DNA of 64,000 bases from Streptomyces pseudovenezuelae (GCF_001513955.1 NZ_KQ948146.1:701688-765687), one strand, 5' to 3'; counted from the first letter of the stretch, positions 48,208-57,599 are shown. A program made the numbers and translations. Notes: generated by a model from the letters alone, not told the origin.

Positions 48208-49851
48208 TCAGGGCGCTTCCGTCACCTTGCCCGAGGAGACCTCCAGGCGGCGGTTCACCCTCACCGCGTCCAGCATTCTGCGGTCGTGGGTGACCAGGAG
48301 CAGGGTGCCCTGGTAGGCGTCCAGCGCTGATTCCAGCTGTTCGATCGCCGGCAGGTCCAGGTGGTTCGTCGGCTCGTCCAGGACCAGGAGGTTGACGCCC
48401 CGGCCCTGGAGCAGGGCCAGGGCGGCCCTGGTGCGCTCCCCCGGGGAGAGCGTCGCCGCCGAGCGCGTGACGTGGTCGGACTTCAGACCGAACTTGGCCA
48501 GCAGGGTGCGGACCTCCGCCGGTTCGGTGTCGGGCACCGCCGCGCAGAAGGCGTCCAGCAGGGACTCCTCGCCGTGGAACAGCTTGCGGGCCTGGTCGAC
48601 CTCGCCGATCAGGACACCCGAGCCCAGGGAGGCCTGGCCGGAGGTGAGGGGCACCCGGCCCAGCAGGGCGCCGAGCAGGGTGGACTTGCCGGCCCCGTTC
48701 GCACCCGTGACCGCGACCCGGTCCGCCCAGTCGATCTGGAGGGACACCGGGCCCAGGACGAAGTCGCCGTGGCGTACCTCGGCGTCCCGCAGGGTCGCGA
48801 CGACCGCGCCCGAGCGGGGGGCCGAGGCGATCTCCATGCGCAGTTCCCACTCCTTGCGCGGCTCGTCGACGACATCGAGGCGCTCGATCATGCGCTGGGT
48901 CTGGCGGGCCTTCGCGGCCTGCTTCTCGCTGGCCTCGCTGCGGAACTTGCGGCCGATCTTGTCGTTGTCGTTGCTCGCCTTGCGGCGGGCGTTCTTCACG
49001 CCCTTGTCCATCCACGAGCGCTGCATCTGCGCCCGGTCCTGGAGCGCGGACCGCTTGTCGGCGTACTCCTCGTAGTCGTCGCGGGCGTGCCGGCGGGCGA
49101 CCTCGCGCTCCTCCAGGTACGCCTCGTAGCCGCCGCCGTAGAGGGTGATCTGCTGCTGGGCCAGGTCGAGTTCGAGGACCTTGGTGACCGTGCGGGTGAG
49201 GAACTCGCGGTCGTGGCTGACGACCACGGTGCCGGCGCGCAGACCCTTCACGAACCGCTCCAGGCGCTCCAGGCCGTCCAGGTCGAGGTCGTTGGTGGGC
49301 TCGTCGAGGAGGAAGAGGTCGTAGCGGGAGAGCAGCAGGGAGGCGAGGCCGGCCCGGGCCGCCTGGCCGCCGGACAGGGAGGTCATCGGCTGGTCCAGGT
49401 CGACCGCGAGGCCCAGCGATTCGGTGACCTCCTCGGCGCGTTCGTCGAGGTCGGCGCCGCCGAGGTCCAGCCAGCGCTCCAGGCTGGTGGCGTACGCGTC
49501 GTCGGCGCCCGGGGCCCCGTCGACCAGGGCCTGGGTCGCCTCGTCCATCACCCGTTGGGCCTCGGCGACTCCGGTGCGGCGGGCGAGGAACGCGCGCACG
49601 GTCTCCCCCGGGCGCCGCTCCGGCTCCTGCGGCAGGTGCCCGACGGTGGCCGTGGGCGGGGAGAGCCTGAGCTCCCCCTCCTCCGGGGCGAGCAGACCCG
49701 CGAGCATCCTGAGCAGCGTGGACTTGCCCGCGCCGTTGGCCCCGACCAGGCCGATCACATCTCCGGGCGCGACGACGAGGTCGAGCCCGCTGAACAGGGA
49801 ACGGTCGCCGTGGCCGGCGGCGAGGTTCTTGGCGACGAGGGTGGCAGTCAT
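48208..49851 (-). CDS. ABC-F family ATP-binding protein
   Basis: A 547-residue soluble protein with two ABC ATPase domains. Walker A is GANGAGKST at 37-45 and again near 380. Signatures are SLSGGQAARAGLASLLL and TLSPGERTRAALALLQG. Walker B strands end LFLLDEPTNDLD and LLVLDEPTNHLD. A charged helical linker (about 235-330, rich in Arg, Lys and Glu) joins them. There are no membrane helices. ABC-F proteins act on ribosomes, as translation factors or in resistance to ribosome-targeting antibiotics (Vga/Msr/OptrA classes); which applies here cannot be read. ATG at 49851. Converges on tex across a shared terminator. Confidence 0.92.
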   Translation of the reverse strand: MTATLVAKNLAAGHGDRSLFSGLDLVVAPGDVIGLVGANGAGKSTLLRMLAGLLAPEEGELRLSPPTATVGHLPQEPERRPGETVRAFLARRTGVAEAQRVMDEATQALVDGAPGADDAYATSLERWLDLGGADLDERAEEVTESLGLAVDLDQPMTSLSGGQAARAGLASLLLSRYDLFLLDEPTNDLDLDGLERLERFVKGLRAGTVVVSHDREFLTRTVTKVLELDLAQQQITLYGGGYEAYLEEREVARRHARDDYEEYADKRSALQDRAQMQRSWMDKGVKNARRKASNDNDKIGRKFRSEASEKQAAKARQTQRMIERLDVVDEPRKEWELRMEIASAPRSGAVVATLRDAEVRHGDFVLGPVSLQIDWADRVAVTGANGAGKSTLLGALLGRVPLTSGQASLGSGVLIGEVDQARKLFHGEESLLDAFCAAVPDTEPAEVRTLLAKFGLKSDHVTRSAATLSPGERTRAALALLQGRGVNLLVLDEPTNHLDLPAIEQLESALDAYQGTLLLVTHDRRMLDAVRVNRRLEVSSGKVTEAP

Positions 49852-49899
49852 CAGACCGTCGATCCTAATGGCCGTGGTGGGTGCCCGGCGTCCCGGTTC

Positions 49900-50928
49900 T
49901 CAGCGGGCCATCGCCTCCACCAGGACGCTTCCCGAGGTCCGCGCCACCACGAACGACTCGCCCCGCACCGCCTTGGCGTCCAGCGCGATGCAGTGCCGGC
50001 CCGTTTCCAGGACGCCGTCGAAGACCTCCTGGGCGTGGGTGCGGTACAGCCGGTCGAGACGGTACGCCGTCAGGCGCACCCGGCACGGCGAGGTGACCTC
50101 GACGCCGGCCTCGCCGTCGGCGGCCACCAGACGGGTCAGCCGGCGCTGTTCGACCGGGCGGCGGTCCAGGGCGTGCTCTATCTGGGCCACGAGCAGCGGG
50201 ACGATCGGGGCGAGGCCGTCGACGTAGGCCACGTCCACGCCCGCGCGTGCGAAGGAGCGGCGGACGGCGGCACGTTCCTCCTCGGTGACCGCGCGGCCGA
50301 AGGCCACGGCGCCGTAGCCGCGCAGTTCGTCGGCATGGACCTCGCCGACCTCGCGGGTGATGTCGGCGCCGATGCCGATGATGCGCAGGGCGGCGGCGAG
50401 TCTGGCGAGGACGGCGACGCGGGCGCCGATGAGCAGGACGCGGCGGCGGGGGCCCTCGGGCTCTCCGGCGCCCCGGAGCAGGGAGTCGAGCGCCGCGCGG
50501 TACTCGGCGCCCTGGAAGCGGAACGGCCCTATGCCGTGGTAGCCGTTGAGCTGGAGGTCCACGGCCTCCTCGGTCTGCCAGGCGAAGTCCCGCCAGATGA
50601 CGTCGTCGCCGTCCCGCTCGATGACCGCGGTGACGGCACCGCAGCCGAGGTCCTCGCACTCGGGGCAGCCGTAGATGACATGACGGCCGTTCGGAAGCGG
50701 GGCCTCCGTCTCGCCCAGGAGACTGCGGACCTGGGCGGTGAAGATCGCGGGCGGGACGTCGGAGGCGAGGGGGGAGACGGCGTCGAGGTCGGAGAGCTGG
50801 AAGAGGAGCGGCCGGCCGTCGACGATGAAGTCCAGGAAGTCCCGGTGCACCTGGACGTCACCGTTGGCGAGGACTTCACCGGCACGCATCGCCGGTGCCA
50901 GGCCGAAGGTCGCGTATGCGGCAGACAT
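49900..50928 (-). CDS. Uncharacterised protein with a CxxC motif and a Rossmann-like half
   Basis: A 342-residue protein that I cannot assign to a named family; related streptomycete proteins are often just called oxidoreductases. The first half carries RDFLDFIVDGRPLLFQLSDL and a possible metal site YGCPECEDLGCGAV (CxxCxxxxC). The second half opens with RRRVLLIGARVAVLARLAAA, which looks like a nucleotide-binding beta-alpha start but lacks the usual GxGxxG. No signal or membrane segment. ATG at 50928 (MSAAYATFGLAP) was preferred over 50970, giving a start 14 codons shorter. The neighbours, ABC-F and BCCT genes, do not suggest a pathway. Confidence 0.7.
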   Translation of the reverse strand: MSAAYATFGLAPAMRAGEVLANGDVQVHRDFLDFIVDGRPLLFQLSDLDAVSPLASDVPPAIFTAQVRSLLGETEAPLPNGRHVIYGCPECEDLGCGAVTAVIERDGDDVIWRDFAWQTEEAVDLQLNGYHGIGPFRFQGAEYRAALDSLLRGAGEPEGPRRRVLLIGARVAVLARLAAALRIIGIGADITREVGEVHADELRGYGAVAFGRAVTEEERAAVRRSFARAGVDVAYVDGLAPIVPLLVAQIEHALDRRPVEQRRLTRLVAADGEAGVEVTSPCRVRLTAYRLDRLYRTHAQEVFDGVLETGRHCIALDAKAVRGESFVVARTSGSVLVEAMAR

Positions 50929-51011
50929 GATGTGAGTATTCCCGGCTTTGGGCCGGTCTGAGCACGGCATGCGTCATTCCGCTCACGCCGGGCGGCGCGC
51001 TCGCTCGACAA

Positions 51012-51027
51012 GTGCCCCAAAGGGCAC
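51012..51027 (-). terminator. Weak hairpin downstream of the BCCT gene
   Basis: GTGCCC and GGGCAC form a 6-bp stem around CAAA, about 100 nt after the BCCT transporter stop. It is short and may be incidental. The rest of 50929-51126 holds no recognisable feature. Confidence 0.25.
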
Positions 51028-51126
51028 GAGGAGTTGGCGGCGCGGCCCGGCGCCGGCGGCGTACGCATGGTCGAAGGAGGACCGGTCGGAGAGGGTGTGA
51101 CCTCGTCGTCCCGACGTGCGCCGTGC

Positions 51127-52830
51127 TCAGCTGTGGTCGTGGCCCAGCGGGTCGCCCTCCGTCTCGGTGCCGGGGCCCGGACCGATCTGGATCCCGAAGT
51201 CGCCGTCGTACTTCCGGTGGCCCTCGATCACGGCGAGTTCGACGGCCTCGGAGCCCATCTCGCCGCGCACGATCACCGGGTCCCGGCGCAGGTCGCGCAT
51301 GAGGGCGACACACATGCCGATCATCACGAGGACGAAGGGCGCGGCGGCCAGGATCGTGAGGTTCTGCAGTCCGGTGAGCGCGTCGCCCTGGCCGCTGCCG
51401 ACGAGCAGCATGATGGCGGCGACCGCTCCGGTCACCACACCCCAGAACACGACGACGAAACGGCCGGGTTCGAGGGCGCCCTTCTGGGAGAGCGTGCCCA
51501 TCACGATGGACGCGGCGTCGGCTCCCGAGACGAAGAAGATGCCGACCAGGATCATCACGAGCAGGCTGGTGGCGGTGGCGAGGGGGAACTCCTGGAGCAC
51601 GCCGAAGAGCTGGCCCTCCGGGGTCGACTCGCCGGCGAGCGCGCCGCCCTCCTTCAGCTTCATGGCCGTACCGCCGAAGATCGCGAACCAGACGAGGCTG
51701 ACCGTGCTGGGCACCAGGATGACGCCGCCGACGAACTGCCGGATGGTGCGGCCGCGGCTGATGCGGGCGATGAACATGCCGACGAAGGGCGTCCAGGAGA
51801 TCCACCAGGCCCAGTAGAAGACGGTCCAGCTGCCGAGCCAGTCCGCGACGCCCTTGCCGCCGCTGGCCTCGGTGCGCCCCGCGAGCTGGGGCAGGTCGCC
51901 GAGGTAGGAGAAGACCGAGGTGGGCAGCAGGTCGAGCACGATGATCGTGGGGCCGGCGATGAACACGAACACGGCGAGGATCAGGGCGAGCACCATGTTG
52001 GTGTTGGACAGCCACTGGATGCCGCGTTCGATGCCGGAGACGGCCGAGAGCACGAAGGCCAGGGTCAGCACGGCGATGATCGTGACCAGCAGTCCGGTGC
52101 TGACGTCGTCCATCCAGTTCAGTTCCTGGAAGCCGGAGCCGATCTGGAGGGCGCCGAGGCCGAGGGAGGCCGCGGAGCCGAAGACGGTGGCGATGATCGC
52201 GAGGATGTCGATCACGCGGCCCGCGGTGCCGTTCGCGTGCTTCTCCCCGATGAGCGGGGTGAACACGGCGCTGATGGTCTGGCGCCGGCGCTTACGGAAG
52301 GTGCTGTAGGCGATGCCCAGGCCGACCACCGCGTAGATCGCCCAGGGGTGCAGGGTCCAGTGGAAGAGGGTGGTGGCCATCGCCGTCTCCATGCGTTCAC
52401 CGGAGTTGGCGGGATCGGTGCCCGGGGGCGGGGTCGTGTAGTGCGAGAGGGGCTCGCTGACGCCGTAGAACATCAGGCCGATGCCCATGCCGGCGCTGAA
52501 CATCATCGCGACCCAGGAAACGGTCTTGAACTCGGGTTCCTCGCCCTCGGCGCCGAGGTGGATGCGGCCGTATCGGCTCATCGCGAGCCAGAGGGCGAAC
52601 ACCACGAAACACGATGCGGCCAGCATGAAGGCCCAGCCGCCGTTGTGGATCAGCCCGCCGAGCATGCTGGTGGAGACGTCCTCCAGCGAGTCCGTCGCCG
52701 CCCAGCCCCAGATCACGAAGGCCAGGGTGATGGCGGCGGTGACGCCGAACACCACCCGGTCGGTCCGGTGGCCGGGAATCCCCGCGGCGGGGTCTTCCCG
52801 GCCACCTCTCTGCTTCAGCTCTTCAGTCAT
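51127..52830 (-). CDS. BCCT family betaine/choline/carnitine transporter
   Basis: A 567-residue, 12-helix secondary transporter importing betaine, choline or a similar quaternary amine, probably with sodium or protons. Family hallmarks are FSAGMGIGLMFYGVSEPLSH and ATTLFHWTLHPWAIYAVVGL. The Trp-rich signature WTVFYWAWWISWTPFVGMF is followed by IARISRGRTIRQF. The C-terminus is an acidic His/Gly tail, not the long regulated tail of osmosensing BetP. ATG at 52830 has GAAGG 9 nt upstream; a GTG at 52839 is too close to that site. Osmoprotection is the usual role. Confidence 0.93.
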   Translation of the reverse strand: MTEELKQRGGREDPAAGIPGHRTDRVVFGVTAAITLAFVIWGWAATDSLEDVSTSMLGGLIHNGGWAFMLAASCFVVFALWLAMSRYGRIHLGAEGEEPEFKTVSWVAMMFSAGMGIGLMFYGVSEPLSHYTTPPPGTDPANSGERMETAMATTLFHWTLHPWAIYAVVGLGIAYSTFRKRRRQTISAVFTPLIGEKHANGTAGRVIDILAIIATVFGSAASLGLGALQIGSGFQELNWMDDVSTGLLVTIIAVLTLAFVLSAVSGIERGIQWLSNTNMVLALILAVFVFIAGPTIIVLDLLPTSVFSYLGDLPQLAGRTEASGGKGVADWLGSWTVFYWAWWISWTPFVGMFIARISRGRTIRQFVGGVILVPSTVSLVWFAIFGGTAMKLKEGGALAGESTPEGQLFGVLQEFPLATATSLLVMILVGIFFVSGADAASIVMGTLSQKGALEPGRFVVVFWGVVTGAVAAIMLLVGSGQGDALTGLQNLTILAAAPFVLVMIGMCVALMRDLRRDPVIVRGEMGSEAVELAVIEGHRKYDGDFGIQIGPGPGTETEGDPLGHDHS

Positions 52831-52907
52831 CTGCGGCACCTTCCCCTGGGGCGGTGGATACGCCGGTTTTCACACAGTTCCCCAGGACCTACCACAGGTA
52901 CCGCAGA

Positions 52908-53021
52908 TTAGAACCGCTTCAACAGCCGGTGTCGGGCTCCACGACCGTCAGACGGCAGGGGGCGCGTGCGTCGAGCAGCGGAGACCAGGGCCGCCACGCT
53001 CGCGGTGACGGCTCGGATCAT
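52908..53021 (-). CDS. 37-aa basic ORF coupled to the peptidase gene
   Basis: ATG at 53021 overlaps the stop of the preceding peptidase gene (ATGA) and has GGAGG 7 nt upstream. The product starts MIRAVTASVAALVSAARRTR and ends RLLKRF, is Arg-rich and has a short hydrophobic stretch. No family recognised. The binding site and coupling argue for translation; the GGAGG lies inside the peptidase coding sequence and could be chance. Confidence 0.4.
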   Translation of the reverse strand: MIRAVTASVAALVSAARRTRPLPSDGRGARHRLLKRF

Positions 53022-55006
53022 CGTGCTGCCTCCGGGACGCGGTGCGCGGTGCGCGGTGCCTGGACGCCGTCGAGTTCCGCCGCCCGATGGGGTACGGCGG
53101 TCCCGGCGCCCTTCGTCGCGTGCGCGAAGGCGGCGGCGCCGCCGACGAGCGGGACGCGGGCCGAGGTGCGGGCCAGGTCGATCGTCAGGGTGGGCCTGGT
53201 GGACGGGGGGTCGATGAGGTCCCTGTCGGTGCCCGCGACGATCAGGGCGAGGCGGTGGCCCGCCGGGACCACGTGGTCCGTGGCGCCGAGGTCGAGGGTG
53301 ATGGTGTAGGCCTTGCCCGGGGTGAGCGGGACGCCCTTCCCGGCGTCGGCGTAGTTGCCGAGGTCCGCCCAGCCGCGGCTGACGACCGTGAGGTCGACCG
53401 CTGCGGTCCTGGCCTGCGTCTCCTTGAAGCAGCCGCTGTCCCCGGTGGTGCCGGCGCCCCAGCAGGTGCGGTTCGTGAGCGTGGCGATGCCCTCGCCACC
53501 GGCCGCGTAGTCGCGGATGGTGTCGGGGCCGAGGTCCACGAGTACGGCGGAGAGGTGGGCCGTGCCGGTGGTCGGGCTCGCCGTCACGGTGACCGTGGAG
53601 GAGCCGGACAGGCGGAGGTCCTTGGTGAGGGTGCCGGTGGTGAAGCCCGCCTTGTCGGGGGTCGGCGTGTCGATACGGGCGGCCCAGTCGGTCTCGCTGA
53701 GCGCCGGGTCGTCGGTGAAGGTCTCGGTGCCCTTGGCCTTGGTCAGGCCGAGGGTGCCCACGCCCGGCTGGGAGCCCTGCGCGGGGCGCAGCGTGGCCGC
53801 CGAAGTGCCGCGCGGGGGCCAGGACTTCGAGGTGGCCCACTGGTCGGGGTGGCGTTCGATGTCGGCCATGGGCTCGCGGTCGATGCCGTTGTCGTAGCCG
53901 AGGAGTTCGTGGTCGAACCAGCGGTGCAGGGTGTCGACCCACTCCGCGCGCCGGAAGTCGAACGGGTCGACGTGGCCGGTCTGGGAGAGCCAGATCTTGC
54001 GCTCGACGCCGTTCCTCGCGAGGGCGTCCCACCACGGACCGACGTGCTGGAGACGGACGTTGAGGTCCTGCATGCCGTGGACGAGGAAGACGCTGGCCTT
54101 GACCTTGCTCGCGTCCTTCACGTAGTCACGCTCGGTCCACAGCGGGGTCCGGTCGCCGGTGCGGGGCGCCTGGTCGACGAGCTTCCGCTGGACGGCGGCG
54201 CACTTGGCGCGGGCGTCGGGGCTGTCGACGTAGTCGGAGAGCCAGTCGGGGCCGGAGTCGTAGAGCGGGGCGCCCTTGGAGAAGTAGTAGTCGTACCAGG
54301 TGGAGATGGCGCTGATCGGGACGATGGTCTTCAGTCCCTTGACGCCGGTGGCGGCGACGCCGTTGGCGATGGTGCCGTCCCAGCTCTTGCCGATCATGCC
54401 GGTTCTGCCGTTGGTCCAGCCGGCCCGGCTCTTCTCGGTTCCGGTGCGGCTCGTGTAGGCCGTGGCCCGGCCGTTCAGCCAGTCGACCACCGCCTTCGCG
54501 GACTGGATGTCGGAGCGGCCGCCGACGTCCACGCAGCCGTCGGAGCGGTTGGTGCCGGCGAGGTCGACCCCGACGAAGGCGTAGCCGCGGGGCACGAAGT
54601 AGTTGTCGTAGAAGAGCGGCATCTGGACGACGCGGCCCTGGGCGTCGTAGGTCTTCAGCTGGCTCTCGTTGCCGCGTCCGCAGCAGGAGTAGTAGGGGCT
54701 GGCGTCCATGATGACCGGGACCTTGCGGCCCCGCTGGGCCGCTTCGCGGGGCCGGACGATGTCGACGGCGACGCGGTCTGACTTTCCGTCACCGTCGCCG
54801 TCGAGCCGGGTGTCCACCCAGACGGCCTCGCGGACGGCGTTGTCGTACGAGTAGATCGGTCGGCTCTCCCGCGGAGCTGACCAGGCCTGTGCCTGTGCCT
54901 GTGCCTGTGCGGTCGCGGGCGCGAGGAAGGTCGCCAGCAGGGCGGCGGTGGCCGCGGCGGCGGTCGCGAACGGTCTCCAGGTCGTGAAGCGCGTGCGTAT
55001 CGACAT
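53018..55006 (-). CDS. Secreted Xaa-Pro dipeptidyl-peptidase-like CocE/NonD family hydrolase
   Basis: A 662-residue exported serine hydrolase. A signal peptide of about 35-40 residues ends in an unusual QAQAQAQA stretch. The S15 alpha/beta-hydrolase domain has the nucleophile in MIGKSWDGT (Ser208), the acid in the region of VFLVHGMQDLNVRLQH and the histidine near QTGHVDPF. The C-terminal half is the jelly-roll PepX_C domain. It would cleave X-Pro dipeptides or esters outside the cell. ATG at 55006. A 37-codon ORF overlaps its stop. It diverges from the secreted M1 peptidase, suggesting a joint role in extracellular peptide use. Confidence 0.9.
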   Translation of the reverse strand: MSIRTRFTTWRPFATAAAATAALLATFLAPATAQAQAQAQAWSAPRESRPIYSYDNAVREAVWVDTRLDGDGDGKSDRVAVDIVRPREAAQRGRKVPVIMDASPYYSCCGRGNESQLKTYDAQGRVVQMPLFYDNYFVPRGYAFVGVDLAGTNRSDGCVDVGGRSDIQSAKAVVDWLNGRATAYTSRTGTEKSRAGWTNGRTGMIGKSWDGTIANGVAATGVKGLKTIVPISAISTWYDYYFSKGAPLYDSGPDWLSDYVDSPDARAKCAAVQRKLVDQAPRTGDRTPLWTERDYVKDASKVKASVFLVHGMQDLNVRLQHVGPWWDALARNGVERKIWLSQTGHVDPFDFRRAEWVDTLHRWFDHELLGYDNGIDREPMADIERHPDQWATSKSWPPRGTSAATLRPAQGSQPGVGTLGLTKAKGTETFTDDPALSETDWAARIDTPTPDKAGFTTGTLTKDLRLSGSSTVTVTASPTTGTAHLSAVLVDLGPDTIRDYAAGGEGIATLTNRTCWGAGTTGDSGCFKETQARTAAVDLTVVSRGWADLGNYADAGKGVPLTPGKAYTITLDLGATDHVVPAGHRLALIVAGTDRDLIDPPSTRPTLTIDLARTSARVPLVGGAAAFAHATKGAGTAVPHRAAELDGVQAPRTAHRVPEAAR
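54885..54908. repeat. Four tandem GCCTGT hexamers in the peptidase signal region
   Basis: Four perfect copies of GCCTGT encode the alternating Gln-Ala stretch at the end of the signal peptide. Such a repeat could vary in length between strains without shifting frame. Confidence 0.8.
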
Positions 55007-55167
55007 GCGCGGACGGTACTGCGGTCAACTCCCGTACAAAAGAGGGCCCCTTGAGTCCGTGACGGCCGAATGGCGATCGTGTGACAGGGGTGGCCGTGGA
55101 CACATCCAGCTCACAGGTGGTGAATAGGCTGCGAACAGACTTCGCGCCCCTACGACTTGGAGCTTTC

Positions 55168-56661
55168 GTGCACCGCAGACTCATCGCACCGGGCGCCCTC
55201 ACGGCGGCCTCCCTGATGCTGGCGATCCCGGCGTCGGCGGCAAGCTTCTCCCCCGGCGCTCCGGGCATCGGCGACCCCTACTACCCGGACTACGGCAACG
55301 GCGGATACGACGTCTCCCACTACGACCTGCGGCTGAAGTACCAGCCGGCCACGGACGAGCTGGAGGGAACCGCCACTCTCCTGGCGCGCACCACACAGGA
55401 TCTGTCCCGCTTCGATCTGGACTTTCTCCTCGACGTGAGCGAAGTGCGGGTCAACGGCGCGAAGGCGTCGTTCACCACCTCGGGCGAGCACGAACTGGAG
55501 ATCACGCCGAAGTCGCCGCTGGCGAAGGGCACTTCGGTCACGGTGGTGGTCCGCTACAGCGGAGTGCCCTCGTCGAAGCAGGCGTACGGCTTCACGAGCT
55601 GGCACCGCACTCCGGACGGCGGGGTCGGGGCGAACGAGCCCGAGGCGGCCTGGTGGTGGTTCCCGAGCAACGACCACCCGCTCGACAAGGCCACCTACGA
55701 CGTCTCGGTCCTGGTGCCGGACGGCAGCCAGGCCATCTCCAACGGCACACTCCAGTCGACGAGTTCCCGCCTGGGCTGGACCCGCTGGAACTGGCGCTCC
55801 GACAAGCCGCAGGCCACGTATCTCGCGACCCTGGCCGTCGGGAGGTTCGACCTCACGACCGGGACGACCGACGGCGGGATTCCGGTCGTCAACGCCTACA
55901 GCAAGGACCTCGGCGCCAACTACGGCGCGGCGCGGGCCAGCGTCGAGCGGACCGGGGAGATCGCCGACTGGCTGAGCGGCTGGTTCGGGCCGTATCCCTT
56001 CGACGCGCTCGGCGGCTATGTGCCGAACACCGACACCGGGTACGCGCTGGAGACGCAGACGCGGCCCTTCTACAGCCCGCGCCAGTTCGCGAACGGCTCC
56101 AACACCTCCGTGGTGGTGCACGAGTTGGCCCACCAGTGGTACGGCGACCTGGTGTCCGTGCGCGGCTGGAAGGACATCTGGATCAACGAGGGCTTCGCGC
56201 GGTACGCGCAGTGGCTGTGGTCCGAGCACGAGGACGAGGGGACCGCGCAGGAGCTCGCCGACTACGTGTACGCCTCGCATCCGGCCGACGACACGTTCTG
56301 GACGGTCAGGCCGGGTGACCCCGGCCCGGAGAACCAGTTCGACATCGCCGTCTACGACCGGGGCGCGCTGGCCCTGCAGGCGTTGCGGAACGAGATCGGT
56401 GACGAGGCGTTCTTCGTGGTGCTGAAGGGCTGGCCGCAGAAGCACGCGTACGGCAACGCCTCCGTCGCCGATTTCCAGAGGTACGCCGAGGAGGTGTCGG
56501 GGCAGCCACTGGCCGGGCTGTTCGACACCTGGCTGTTCCAGCCGTCGAAGCCGGGGGCACCCGCGGCGCGGGGTGCGGCGATCGCACGGGGCACGCAGGC
56601 GCCCGCGCGACCGAAGTCGTGGAAGGGGATCGCCGCGACGAACGACGTGCACGCCGGCTAG
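55168..56661 (+). CDS. Secreted M1 family metallopeptidase
   Basis: A 497-residue zinc peptidase with a signal peptide of about 25 residues (LIAPGALTAASLMLAIPASA). The zinc site HELAHQW gives His318, Glu319 and His322, with the third ligand Glu341 in INEGFARY. The usual exopeptidase GxMEN motif is replaced by GYALETQTRP (291-300), so the N-terminus-binding mode may differ from classic aminopeptidases. The C-terminal helical domain of large M1 enzymes is largely missing. GTG at 55168 has GGAGC upstream; an earlier GTG at 55081 would bury the signal peptide. It overlaps the PfkB gene end by 4 bp. Confidence 0.92.
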   Translation: MHRRLIAPGALTAASLMLAIPASAASFSPGAPGIGDPYYPDYGNGGYDVSHYDLRLKYQPATDELEGTATLLARTTQDLSRFDLDFLLDVSEVRVNGAKASFTTSGEHELEITPKSPLAKGTSVTVVVRYSGVPSSKQAYGFTSWHRTPDGGVGANEPEAAWWWFPSNDHPLDKATYDVSVLVPDGSQAISNGTLQSTSSRLGWTRWNWRSDKPQATYLATLAVGRFDLTTGTTDGGIPVVNAYSKDLGANYGAARASVERTGEIADWLSGWFGPYPFDALGGYVPNTDTGYALETQTRPFYSPRQFANGSNTSVVVHELAHQWYGDLVSVRGWKDIWINEGFARYAQWLWSEHEDEGTAQELADYVYASHPADDTFWTVRPGDPGPENQFDIAVYDRGALALQALRNEIGDEAFFVVLKGWPQKHAYGNASVADFQRYAEEVSGQPLAGLFDTWLFQPSKPGAPAARGAAIARGTQAPARPKSWKGIAATNDVHAG

Positions 56662-57599
56662 GGCACGGTGGGCGGACCGGGGCGGCCTGTTCTTCGACGC
56701 TCGTCGGCCACGCGGGCGAGGAGGGCGTCGCGGGTGATCGCGTCCGTCTCGGTCGACGGCACGGTGCAGGCGTGGGCTCCGGCCACCGCGCCGTACAGGG
56801 CGCACCGGTGCGGGGGCTCGCCGGTCAGCCGGCCGAAGAGGAAGGCGGCGGCGAAGGCGTCACCGGCTCCGTTGGAGTCGATCACGGGGGCGGGTGGGGT
56901 GACCGGTGGGATGTGGGTGAGCCGGTCGTCGGCAAGGAGGTACGCGCCCTCGGCGCCGGCGGTGGCGACGACCACCTCGGCACGGCCCCGGCCGGCGATG
57001 TCGCGCAGGGTGCGCTCGGGGTCGGTGAGGGCGGCGGCGGACAGGAAGACCACGTCGGCGGCGAGGGCGAACGGCTCGTGGTACGGGTTCTCGCCGTCCC
57101 AGTCGTGCAGGTCGGTGGAGAGGCCGGCGCCGGTCTCCCGGAGGAGCGGCAGGGCGTGGGCGCAGGGGTGGGTGATCGAGACGTGCACATGGCGGCTCGC
57201 CTCGGCCAGGGGCCGCAGGGTGTCCGGCGGGATGCGGTCGTCGGCGTGGGCCCGGCTGGTGTCGTACAGGGACAGGCGCCTGCCGTCCGGGCCGACGAGA
57301 TTGACCGCCCGCTTGGTGCCGGCGGGCTGGGGTACGGCGGTGAGCGCGATGCCGCGGTCGCGGTGCAGGGCGCGGACCAGCTCGCCCTCGGGGTCGGCGC
57401 CGAGGAGGTCGAGGTGGTGGGTGTTCATTCCGAGGGCGCTCAGTCCTACGGCGACGAAGTCCCCGGTCTGTCCGGCGCGGGTGCGGATGCCGGAGTCGAT
57501 CATGTAGCTGTCGGCGTAGGGCAGGGGCAGCTCGGGGACGTACACGATGGTGTCCACCCCGGCCCCGCCCAGCACGAGCACGTCGATGTCCCGGCTCAC
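56658..57599 (-). CDS. PfkB (ribokinase) family carbohydrate kinase
   Basis: A 313-residue sugar or nucleoside kinase. Features are the N-terminal VLGGAGVDTIVYVPELPLPY, GDFVAVGLSALGMNTHHLDL and the ATP-binding/anion-hole motif DSNGAGDAFAAAF (catalytic Asp247), where the family more often reads DTxGAGD. The substrate is unknown. GTG at 57599 has GAGAGG upstream. A 40-codon ORF overlaps its start codon, and a DNA-damage-type promoter lies before that ORF. Convergent with, and overlapping, the M1 peptidase gene. Confidence 0.88.
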   Translation of the reverse strand: MSRDIDVLVLGGAGVDTIVYVPELPLPYADSYMIDSGIRTRAGQTGDFVAVGLSALGMNTHHLDLLGADPEGELVRALHRDRGIALTAVPQPAGTKRAVNLVGPDGRRLSLYDTSRAHADDRIPPDTLRPLAEASRHVHVSITHPCAHALPLLRETGAGLSTDLHDWDGENPYHEPFALAADVVFLSAAALTDPERTLRDIAGRGRAEVVVATAGAEGAYLLADDRLTHIPPVTPPAPVIDSNGAGDAFAAAFLFGRLTGEPPHRCALYGAVAGAHACTVPSTETDAITRDALLARVADERRRTGRPGPPTVP

